Of a stretch of DNA of 20,770 nucleotides, positions 15,109-20,770 are shown piece after piece; positions within the stretch are counted from its first letter, which is position 1; the number at the start of each line of letters is the position of its first letter. Below the pieces are notes generated by a model. It worked only from the letters and a program-made list of their open reading frames with translations. It did no database searches and was not told the origin of the DNA. This DNA comes from Chthoniobacterales bacterium. GTDB lineage: Bacteria; Verrucomicrobiota; Verrucomicrobiia; Chthoniobacterales; JACTMZ01. The stretch spans positions 1 to 20,770 of the forward strand of contig JAFMJK010000012.1 in NCBI GenBank assembly GCA_017853515.1. The letters run 5' to 3'. Position numbers and translations under genes: made by a program.

Positions 15109-15633
15109 ATGATGCAGAAAAGGCTTTTCCTCGCAGCTGTTGCCATCGTCTTCGCGACGGAGGCCCTGCGCGCCCAGCAGGAGATCAAGGCGCCCTTCGG
15201 CATGCAGTGGGGCGAATCGGTCGAGCGCATCAAGGAGGTTGTGGGGAAAGCCAAGGCGCAGGTCGTGGAGGAAAAAGTGACCGGCAACCGCGACGTGCTC
15301 GTCGTCGAGGGCATCGTGCAGGAGGGACTGAAGCGCACGCTCTTTTATTTCGCGGAAGGCGGCCTCAGCGAGGTCGAACTGCAATACGACCGCGCGGGCT
15401 GGGACGAAGCGCGCGTTGCCTCCTGGGTCAGCACGATCAAACAGCAGGCCGACCGCAAATACGGTGCGGGGCGACTCTTCGCCGAAGATCGCGGGGACCA
15501 GAACGGTCTGCAACACTCGCTGCGCGGCTGGATCTGGGTGCAAAATTTCGTCTCGCTGCGCCTCGTGCATTACACGGCGCAGCAGGGCGACAAGCGCATG
15601 CGCCGGGTCAGTCTCCATTACTGCATGGAGTAG
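15109..15633 (+). CDS. Small secreted protein of unknown function
   Basis: A 174-residue protein that I cannot place in a named family. It begins MMQKRLFLAAVAIVFATEAL, a signal peptide with likely cleavage near ALRA-QQ (residues 20-24). The mature part starts with APFGMQWGESVERIKEVVG, a G-M-x-W-G-x-S pattern seen at the start of various small secreted proteins. Mixed alpha/beta segments then end in RRVSLHYCME. It contains a single Cys (171), so no internal disulfide is possible. It follows the C39-like peptidase gene by 35 bases on the same strand and is probably co-transcribed, so it could be that peptidase's partner or substrate, but this is only position. The stop is 6 bases from the end of the convergent ftsY. 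A second ATG directly follows the first; no Shine-Dalgarno sequence is visible. Confidence 0.75.
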   Translation: MMQKRLFLAAVAIVFATEALRAQQEIKAPFGMQWGESVERIKEVVGKAKAQVVEEKVTGNRDVLVVEGIVQEGLKRTLFYFAEGGLSEVELQYDRAGWDEARVASWVSTIKQQADRKYGAGRLFAEDRGDQNGLQHSLRGWIWVQNFVSLRLVHYTAQQGDKRMRRVSLHYCME

Positions 15634-15666
15634 CGCGGCTCAGAACATTTCGTCCGCGAATTTTTT
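15634..15666 (+). terminator. Weak candidate terminator after the small secreted-protein gene
   Basis: CGCGG (15634-15638) can pair with CCGCG (15654-15658) across a 15-base loop, followed by AA and six T residues (15661-15666). The short stem and long loop make it weak, but the T-run is unusual for this GC-rich window. It lies within the 3' end of ftsY, which reads from the other strand. Confidence 0.3.
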
Positions 15667-16491
15667 CGGATCGAACCGCGCGAAATCCGTTTCCTTCTCG
15701 CCCGTGCCGACAAAACGCACGGCCACGCCGAGTTCCTGCTGCAACGCGACCGCCGTGCCGCCGCGTCCGCTGCCGTCGAGCTTGGTCAGGATCGCCCCCG
15801 TCAGCCCGCAAGCTTCCTTGAACTGGCGCGCCTGCTCGAGCGCGTTGGATCCGGTCGTGGCGTCGAGCACGATGAGAATTTCGTGCGGGCTGGAGGGATC
15901 CTTCTTGCCGAGCACGCGTTTGATCTTGGCGAGCTCCTGCATGAGGTTGTGTTTGGTGTGCAAACGGCCCGCGGTGTCGACGAGGAGGAACTCGGTCTTC
16001 TCCCGCGCCGCCGCTTCGAGCGCATCGTGGCAGACCGCCGCAGGGTCACCCTGATAGGCGCCGCGGATCACCGTTGTCCCGGTTCGTCCGCCCCATGCGA
16101 CGAGTTGTTCGATCGCCGCCGCGCGGAATGTGTCGCCCGCGGCCATCATGACCGAGCGACCCTCGCGCTTGAGCAAGGCCGCCAGCTTGGCAATGGAAGT
16201 TGTCTTGCCCGTGCCGTTGACCCCCACCACCAGGATGACGCGCATCGTCCCGGGCATGGGAAGCAACGGAGGCAAAGGCGGCGGAAGCATGGCAAGGAGG
16301 CGTTTGCGCGCCTCGCGTTCCACCTCGCCCGCCGTGGCGGAGAAACCGGTTTCGGCCCGCAATCCTTCGACCAGTTCCGTGGTCACTTTGACGCCGAGAT
16401 CCGCCTGGAGAAGCATCGCCTCCAACTCGTCCCAGTCGACCGGCCGCCCGCGGAAGCGCTCGGCGATGGCGCGTAAAAATCCGCCCGCCAT
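15640..16491 (-). CDS. ftsY: Signal recognition particle receptor FtsY (short form)
   Basis: SRP receptor GTPase that docks ribosome-SRP complexes at the inner membrane. The protein has 283 residues: it is NG-domain only and lacks the long acidic A domain of E. coli FtsY. It begins with an amphipathic GGFLRAIAERFRGR helix (3-16) that can serve as membrane-targeting helix, then the N domain. G motifs are GVNGTGKTTSIAKLA (90-104), DTFRAAA (120-126), DTAGR (172-176) and TKLD (236-239). A Pro-rich stretch LPPPLPPLLPMP (69-80) lies between the N and G domains. The ATG at 16491 is two bases after the nusB stop. A TTG overlapping that stop is a less likely start. It is the last gene of ribBA-ribH-nusB-ftsY. 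Confidence 0.95.
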   Translation of the reverse strand: MAGGFLRAIAERFRGRPVDWDELEAMLLQADLGVKVTTELVEGLRAETGFSATAGEVEREARKRLLAMLPPPLPPLLPMPGTMRVILVVGVNGTGKTTSIAKLAALLKREGRSVMMAAGDTFRAAAIEQLVAWGGRTGTTVIRGAYQGDPAAVCHDALEAAAREKTEFLLVDTAGRLHTKHNLMQELAKIKRVLGKKDPSSPHEILIVLDATTGSNALEQARQFKEACGLTGAILTKLDGSGRGGTAVALQQELGVAVRFVGTGEKETDFARFDPKKFADEMF

Positions 16492-16493
16492 GG

Positions 16494-16928
16494 TCAAGCC
16501 GTGACGCGGGGGTCGCGCCCCAACTCTTTGCGCACGCGGTCGAGAACGCCGTTGGCGAAACGTGCGGATTCGGCCGAGCCGAGGCTGCGGGCGATCTCGA
16601 TCGCTTCGTTGATCGTCACCGCCGCGGGAATATCGGGATGCGCGAGCATTTCGCCCACGGCGACGCGCAGCACCGCGCGATCGACCGCGCCGAGACGGCG
16701 GAGATCCCAGTTTTGCAGAGCGGCAGCCAGGAGCGCGTCGATTTCCGCCACCCGGGCAATCGTGCTGTCGAGAAGGCCGCGCGCGAAAATCGTCAGATCT
16801 TCATCAACCGCAACCGGCGGTGTTTCCTCCTCTTTCAGCGTGCCGCGCATCTCGCGGCCGTAGAGTTGCTGCACCGCCTGCACCCGCGCCTGCCGCCGGT
16901 TTTCTTTTTGTCCAGCGCCCGCGCTCAT
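16494..16928 (-). CDS. nusB: Transcription antitermination factor NusB
   Basis: Small all-helical RNA-binding protein that, with NusE (S10), binds boxA RNA and supports antitermination on rRNA operons. The protein has 144 residues, a normal length. The N-terminal Arg-rich helix (RRQARVQAVQQLYGREM, 11-27) fits the RNA-binding NusB motif. The C-terminal AVDRAVLRVAVGEML and AVTINEAIEIARSLGSAESA blocks are diagnostic, ending in FANGVLDRVRKEL. The start overlaps the ribH stop as ATGA (16925-16928), and ftsY starts two bases after its stop, so all are likely one transcript. The ribH-nusB pairing is common in bacteria. Confidence 0.94.
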   Translation of the reverse strand: MSAGAGQKENRRQARVQAVQQLYGREMRGTLKEEETPPVAVDEDLTIFARGLLDSTIARVAEIDALLAAALQNWDLRRLGAVDRAVLRVAVGEMLAHPDIPAAVTINEAIEIARSLGSAESARFANGVLDRVRKELGRDPRVTA

Positions 16929-17428
16929 TTGACCGGGCGGCCCGAGGCCGCGACGCGCAATTGCTGCCTGGTGCGCAGGATGGCAAACGCGGCGCGCGCC
17001 GCTTCGACGCCCCGGTTCAGTTCCTTGCCGAGGCAGCGTTCGCGGGCTTCTTCCTCCGTGGCAACGAGCAGGACCTCGTGGATCACCGGCACCGCGTGTT
17101 TGAGCGCCACTTGCTGCAACGCACCGGACACGCTCTGCGCGATGAATTCGGCGTGCTTGGTCTTGCCTTGGAGAATCAAGCCCAGGGCGATGACGACATC
17201 GTGTTTTCTCATCGCGGCGACCATCTCGGCCACGAACGGAATCTCGAAGGAACCCGGTGCGCTGAACAACTCGATCGCGCTGCGCTCCTCGATTTTGTAG
17301 AGCTCCTTGCAGGTGTTGTTGATCAGACCCTGCACGAATTCCGGGTTGTATTCGCTCGCCACGATGGCGAAACGCGGCGCGTTGACGCTTTCGAATTTCG
17401 GCGGGCGGGTCGGAAGTCGGGTGGACAT
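16925..17428 (-). CDS. ribH: 6,7-dimethyl-8-ribityllumazine synthase
   Basis: Condenses 5-amino-6-ribitylaminouracil with the 4-carbon product of RibB to form lumazine, the riboflavin precursor; in bacteria it usually assembles as a pentamer or 60-mer capsid. The protein has 167 residues. It carries ASEYNPEFVQGL (24-35, the aromatic ring-stacking site), APGSFEIP (57-64), the catalytic-site His92 in LQGKTKHAEF and the NRGVEAA end motif (138-144). Two segments depart from the textbook sequence: GKTKH replaces the usual GETPH, and VIHEVLLVATEEEARER replaces the FGVLTTDT-type strand. The reaction site nevertheless looks complete. It starts 35 bases after ribBA and overlaps nusB by four bases. A basic/Pro N-terminal extension precedes the fold. 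Confidence 0.93.
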   Translation of the reverse strand: MSTRLPTRPPKFESVNAPRFAIVASEYNPEFVQGLINNTCKELYKIEERSAIELFSAPGSFEIPFVAEMVAAMRKHDVVIALGLILQGKTKHAEFIAQSVSGALQQVALKHAVPVIHEVLLVATEEEARERCLGKELNRGVEAARAAFAILRTRQQLRVAASGRPVK

Positions 17429-17463
17429 GGCTTTATCTCGCAGAGGGACGGCAGGCGGCGCAA

Positions 17464-18666
17464 TCAGAGAAGATGACCCATCTTGCGCTTTTTCGTCCGC
17501 AGATAGCGCGCATTCTGGGCGTGGGGCTTAGATTTGATCGGCACGCGGCCCACGATTTCCAGTCCGTGCCCGGACAGGCCGACCATCTTGCGGGGATTGT
17601 TGGTCAGCAAACGGATTTTGCGCACGCCGAGGTCGGACAGAATCTGCGCCCCCAGACCGTATTCGCGCAGGTCCATGGGAAACCCGAGACGTTCGTTGGC
17701 CTGCACCGTGTCGAGACCGGACTCCTGGAGTTTGTAGGCGTGAATCTTGGCGGGCAGGCCGATGCCACGCCCCTCCTGCCGCATGTAAACAAGGACACCA
17801 CTGCCGTGATCGGCGATCTGTTTGAGCGCCCGGTGCAACTGCGAACCGCAGTCGCAACGCCGCGAACCGAAGACGTCGCCGGTCAGGCACTCGCTGTGCA
17901 CGCGCACCAGCACCGGTTGCCTGGGATCGATCTCGCCGCGCACCAACGCCAGGTGATGCGCCCCGTCGGTCAGCGAACGGTAAAGATAAAGATCGAAATC
18001 GCCGAAGTCGGTCGGCAAGCGCACGCACTGCTCGCGCTGCACCAACCGCTCGCGGCGGCGGCGGTAAGCGATGAGGTCGCGGATGGTGCACATCTTGAGT
18101 TTGTGCCGGCGGCGGAACTTCTGCAGGTCCGGCAATCGCGCCATCGATCCGTCCTCCTTGAGCACCTCGCAAATCACACCGGTCGCGTCGAGGCCGGCGA
18201 GACGCGCCAGATCGACCGCCGCCTCCGTGTGTCCCGCGCGCTGCAAAACCCCACCCTCTTTGGCTTGCAGGGGAAAAACATGACCGGGCTGCGTGAGATC
18301 CGACGGACGCGACTTCGCCGAGGCCAGCACTTTGATGGTGCGGGCACGGTCGCGAGCACTGATCCCGGTGGTCACGCCTTTGGCCGCGTCGACCGACACG
18401 GTGAAGTCGGTGCGGTGGATCTCGCGGTTGTGCGCCACCATGCGCTGCAGGCCGAGTTGGCGCGCCCGCGATTCGGCGAGCGGCACGCAAATGAGGCCGC
18501 GCCCGTTTTTGGCCATGAAGTTGACCGCCTCGGGAGTCACTTTCGATCCCGCCATGACCAAATCGCCCTCGTTTTCGCGCTCGGCGTCATCGGTCACGAT
18601 GACCATGCGGCCGGCCTTGATATCTTTGACCACCGCCTCGATGGGATCGAAAAGGGATTTGCTCAC
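17464..18666 (-). CDS. ribBA: Bifunctional DHBP synthase / GTP cyclohydrolase II
   Basis: Provides both entry points of riboflavin synthesis: the RibB half makes 3,4-dihydroxy-2-butanone 4-phosphate from ribulose 5-phosphate, and the RibA half opens GTP. The protein has 400 residues, normal for the fusion. In RibB (about 5-205) the acidic site is DDAERENEGDL (26-36) and the catalytic His146 is in RAGHTEA. In RibA (about 206-380) Zn ligands are Cys260, Cys271 and Cys273 (SECLTGD and RRCDCGSQL), with MRQEGRGIGL (295-304) and LLTNNPRKMVGL also present. Both active sites appear intact. A GTG start at 18666 is inferred because it gives the family N-terminus and no ATG is nearby. It is the first gene of its operon. 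The 99-base spacer to dacF is too short for a full FMN riboswitch. Confidence 0.95.
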   Translation of the reverse strand: MSKSLFDPIEAVVKDIKAGRMVIVTDDAERENEGDLVMAGSKVTPEAVNFMAKNGRGLICVPLAESRARQLGLQRMVAHNREIHRTDFTVSVDAAKGVTTGISARDRARTIKVLASAKSRPSDLTQPGHVFPLQAKEGGVLQRAGHTEAAVDLARLAGLDATGVICEVLKEDGSMARLPDLQKFRRRHKLKMCTIRDLIAYRRRRERLVQREQCVRLPTDFGDFDLYLYRSLTDGAHHLALVRGEIDPRQPVLVRVHSECLTGDVFGSRRCDCGSQLHRALKQIADHGSGVLVYMRQEGRGIGLPAKIHAYKLQESGLDTVQANERLGFPMDLREYGLGAQILSDLGVRKIRLLTNNPRKMVGLSGHGLEIVGRVPIKSKPHAQNARYLRTKKRKMGHLL

Positions 18667-18674
18667 AGCCTTTC

Positions 18675-18703
18675 AGTTAAGCAGCGCAGCCCCGCTGCGG
18701 CAA
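18675..18703 (-). promoter_or_regulatory. Candidate ribBA promoter overlapping a palindrome
   Basis: Read on the minus strand, TTGCCG (18703-18698) and TTAACT (18680-18675) are separated by exactly 17 bases, giving weak -35 and -10 matches. The -10 box ends 8 bases before the GTG, so the transcript would be nearly leaderless. The spacer contains an inverted repeat GCAGCG/CGCTGC (18681-18686 and 18693-18698 on the plus strand), which could be a repressor site. This is pattern matching only. Confidence 0.25.
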
Positions 18704-18765
18704 TCGCCCTCCGCGAGAGCTTGGAATCCGCGGCTCAGAGCGATAGGCTGACCGTCCTGAAAACC

Positions 18766-19686
18766 ATGCGAATTCCCGCTCTGCTCACCCTTTTGGCCGC
18801 CCTTGTCCTGCTCCCGGTCGCCCGCGCAGCCGAGAGTTACATCATTGTCGATGATGAGACGGGACACATTCTCGACTCTTCCAATGCCAGCGAAAAACGA
18901 CAGATCGCCAGCCTGACCAAAATCGCCGCCGCCATGGTCGCGCTGGACTGGGCCACCGCGACCAATTCGTCCCTGGCGACGGAAGTCGAAGTCCCGGCCG
19001 CCATCGCGGGCATCGGCGGCGAAAATCCCTGCGGTCTGCAACCGGGCGATCGCGTCTCGCTGCGCGATCTCCTTTATGCGGCGCTCATGCAGTCCGACAA
19101 CCATGCCGCTTATGCCCTCGCCTACAGCGTCGGCGCGCGGCTGCCGAACAACACAAATCTCGACCCGGCGGGGAACTTCACCGCGCACATGAACGCGCTG
19201 GCCCGCAAACTGCGGATGAAGAAGACCCTCTTTCTCAACCCGCACGGCATCGACAACATCGAGAACCCGCCCTACTCCACCGCGGCCGATCTCGCGCGGT
19301 TGACCCGCTACGCGGGCGACAATGCCGCGTTCAACTTCGGCGTCTCCCAAGCCTCGCGCGAAATCACCATCACGGCCCCGGACGGAACGCGCCGCGCTTA
19401 CCAGTTGCAGAACACCAACCAGTTGCTCGGCCAGGAGGGCATCGACGGCGTGAAAACGGGACGGACCTCGCGCGCCGGGGATTGCGTCATCCTCAGCTCG
19501 GACCGCGAACCGCAGACGGTCGAAGTCAACGGCCAGAAAGTGGCCATTCCCCGCCGCATCAAGGTCGTCGTGCTCGGCTCCCCGGATCGTTTCGGCGAGG
19601 GGCTCGGGCTCGTCCGCCGCGGATGGGATTTGCACGACAAATGGACGGCCGAAGGGCGGCCCGTGTCCAAACGGACCACGCTTTGA
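18766..19686 (+). CDS. D-alanyl-D-alanine carboxypeptidase (peptidase S11)
   Basis: Periplasmic DacA/DacF-like enzyme that trims the terminal D-Ala of peptidoglycan pentapeptides. The protein has 306 residues. The signal peptide (residues 1-21, core LLTLLAALVLLPVA) ends at ARA. Serine-peptidase motifs are SLTK (Ser49 nucleophile, Lys52), SDN (110-112) and KTG (230-232, in GIDGVKTGRTSRAG). The LFLNPHGIDN segment (155-164) is typical. It is shorter than PBP5: the C-terminal beta domain and amphipathic membrane anchor are absent, so it may be soluble. The ATG at 18766 follows AACC with no Shine-Dalgarno sequence. It is divergent from ribBA (99 bases) and followed four bases later by pfkA, which is probably co-transcribed. 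Confidence 0.9.
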   Translation: MRIPALLTLLAALVLLPVARAAESYIIVDDETGHILDSSNASEKRQIASLTKIAAAMVALDWATATNSSLATEVEVPAAIAGIGGENPCGLQPGDRVSLRDLLYAALMQSDNHAAYALAYSVGARLPNNTNLDPAGNFTAHMNALARKLRMKKTLFLNPHGIDNIENPPYSTAADLARLTRYAGDNAAFNFGVSQASREITITAPDGTRRAYQLQNTNQLLGQEGIDGVKTGRTSRAGDCVILSSDREPQTVEVNGQKVAIPRRIKVVVLGSPDRFGEGLGLVRRGWDLHDKWTAEGRPVSKRTTL

Positions 19687-19690
19687 GTCC

Positions 19691-20767
19691 ATGCCAGCGC
19701 CGCGCATCGGTATCCTCACCGCCGGCGGCGACTGCGCCGGCCTGAACGCCGTCATCCGCGGCATCGTTTGCGCTGCCGGCCACCGCGGCATGGAAGTCGT
19801 CGGGTTTGCCGAAGGCTACGAAGGACTGCTCAACCCGCAGACAGCGCAGGTTCTGCAAGTCGAGGGGACGCGCGGCATCGAAGCCGAAGGCGGGACCATC
19901 ATCGGCTCGACCAACAAAGGACGCTTCCAACTGCGGCGCGGGCCGGACGGCAGCAGCAATCTGCCGGATTCCCTCGTCCGCGCGGCGCGCACGGCCCTCG
20001 AGCAGCAACGCTGCAGTGCGATCGCCGTGATGGGAGGCGACGGCTCCCTTCGCACCGCGCTGCACCTGTCCCGCGCGGGACTGCGCGTCATCGGAGTGCC
20101 AAAAACGATCGACAACGATCTCGAGTCGACGGATGTAACCTTCGGCTTCGACACCGCGGTGGCCCGCGTGGCCGAGGCGGTGCAAAATCTGCGCACCACG
20201 GCCGAAAGCCACCGCCGCGCCATCATCCTCGAAGTCATGGGACGCCACACCGGATGGCTCGCCCTGCACGGAGCGGTGGCCGGCGGAGCGGACGCGGCAC
20301 TCATTCCGGAAATCCCGTTCGATGCGGACCTTCTCTCCCGATTTGTCAAAGACACGGAACGCAGAGGTCAACGCTCCGCCGTCATCGTGGTGGCGGAAGG
20401 AGCGCGCGCCAAAGCCGGCCGCCAGATGCGCCGGCAGACGGGATCGGGGGAAAACCGGCTCGGGGGAATCGGAGGCTACGTCGAGTCGCTCGTCGCCCGC
20501 ACCGGTCGCGAGACGCGCTGCGCGGTGCTCGGACACTTGCAGCGGGGCGGTTCGCCGACGGCGTTCGACCGCGTGCTCGGGCAGCAATTCGGGGTGCGCG
20601 CGGTCGAGTTGTGCTCCGACGGAATGTTCGGTCGCATGGTGAGCTACCGTTTCGGTTCGGTCACCGATGTGGCCCTCGCCGATGCGGTCAACCGCCGCCG
20701 CTCGGTCTCGCCCGACTCGCAAATTCTCCGCCACGCCAAAGCGCTGGGATTATTTCTCGGCGATTGA
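19691..20767 (+). CDS. pfkA: 6-phosphofructokinase
   Basis: Phosphorylates fructose 6-phosphate to fructose 1,6-bisphosphate in glycolysis; cytoplasmic. The protein has 358 residues. Family motifs are GILTAGGDCAGLNAVIRG (7-24), MGGDGS (114-119), PKTIDNDLESTDVTFGFDTA (137-156; catalytic Asp141, equivalent to E. coli Asp127) and VMGRHTGWLAL (183-193). The substrate-side GHLQRGGSPTAFDR (281-294) also follows. The donor-selecting positions are Gly118 (E. coli 104) and Lys138 (E. coli 124). This pair is found in the ATP-using members of the mixed PFK group III, whereas PPi enzymes usually have Asp plus Lys. ATP use is therefore more likely but not certain. The start lies four bases after the carboxypeptidase stop, without a Shine-Dalgarno sequence. 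The gene is complete and ends three bases before the window end. Confidence 0.95.
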   Translation: MPAPRIGILTAGGDCAGLNAVIRGIVCAAGHRGMEVVGFAEGYEGLLNPQTAQVLQVEGTRGIEAEGGTIIGSTNKGRFQLRRGPDGSSNLPDSLVRAARTALEQQRCSAIAVMGGDGSLRTALHLSRAGLRVIGVPKTIDNDLESTDVTFGFDTAVARVAEAVQNLRTTAESHRRAIILEVMGRHTGWLALHGAVAGGADAALIPEIPFDADLLSRFVKDTERRGQRSAVIVVAEGARAKAGRQMRRQTGSGENRLGGIGGYVESLVARTGRETRCAVLGHLQRGGSPTAFDRVLGQQFGVRAVELCSDGMFGRMVSYRFGSVTDVALADAVNRRRSVSPDSQILRHAKALGLFLGD

Positions 20768-20770
20768 ACG

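Noticed and set aside
15613..15630. CTCCAT/ATGGAG stem-loop at the end of the small secreted-protein gene
   Set aside because: A perfect 6-bp stem, but it is in coding sequence, is not followed by T residues on either strand, and has no evident role.
17473..18765. Long plus-strand extension in front of the carboxypeptidase
   Set aside because: It is antisense to ribBA. The signal peptide at 18766 marks the true start.
18667..18765. FMN riboswitch before ribBA
   Set aside because: Only 99 bases separate the divergent starts and I see none of the conserved RFN helices.

Overview
The window is GC-rich (my estimate, about two thirds GC) and almost fully coding. It carries 18 complete genes and one gene tail in tightly packed, often overlapping clusters. 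There are no tRNA or rRNA genes, CRISPR arrays, insertion sequences or phage genes. No gene-free stretch exceeds 200 bases. The gene set suggests a Gram-negative, heme-making, rod-shaped bacterium with a PVC-type flavour. Verrucomicrobiota is my best guess, from protein style (a secreted FlgD-Ig protein, a GH57 branching enzyme, the packed hem cluster) and from the near absence of Shine-Dalgarno sequences. The sequence alone does not prove that placement.

Layout. (1) 1-153 is the tail of an unidentified plus-strand gene. (2) 137-4896, minus strand: a four-gene run hemE-hemN-hemY-hemH in which every junction overlaps. It converts uroporphyrinogen III to protoheme. (3) A 198-base divergent region with an inverted repeat leads into (4) 5095-11268, plus strand: mreB-mreC-mreD-mrdA (rod-shape elongasome) followed by an RNase E/G gene (rng). 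(5) 11258-14334, minus strand: a GH57 glucan branching enzyme followed by an overlapping gene for a secreted FlgD-Ig/beta-propeller-like protein of unknown role. (6) 14441-15633, plus strand: a membrane-anchored C39-like cysteine peptidase and a small secreted protein of unknown function. (7) 15640-18666, minus strand: ribBA-ribH-nusB-ftsY. (8) 18766-20767, plus strand: a D-Ala-D-Ala carboxypeptidase and a 6-phosphofructokinase.

How the genes work together. The hem cluster is a complete lower pathway. The mre/mrdA cluster and the downstream carboxypeptidase serve cell-wall elongation and trimming. ribBA and ribH supply riboflavin precursors and sit with the transcription factor NusB and the SRP receptor FtsY, a common housekeeping arrangement. 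The branching enzyme and phosphofructokinase belong to glycogen and sugar metabolism.

I did not find a defence, mobile or clearly novel multi-gene system. The observations most worth a second look are as follows. An A AAA AAG heptamer lies in -1 frameshift phase at the end of mrdA, with the -1 frame open into rng. A stem-loop contains the mrdA stop codon just before rng. A strong terminator-like hairpin is embedded in the coding sequence of the gene convergent to rng. The ferrochelatase has an internal Cys-rich segment. A secreted protein of unknown function is tied by overlap to the branching enzyme. Many start codons are preceded by CC rather than by a Shine-Dalgarno sequence.
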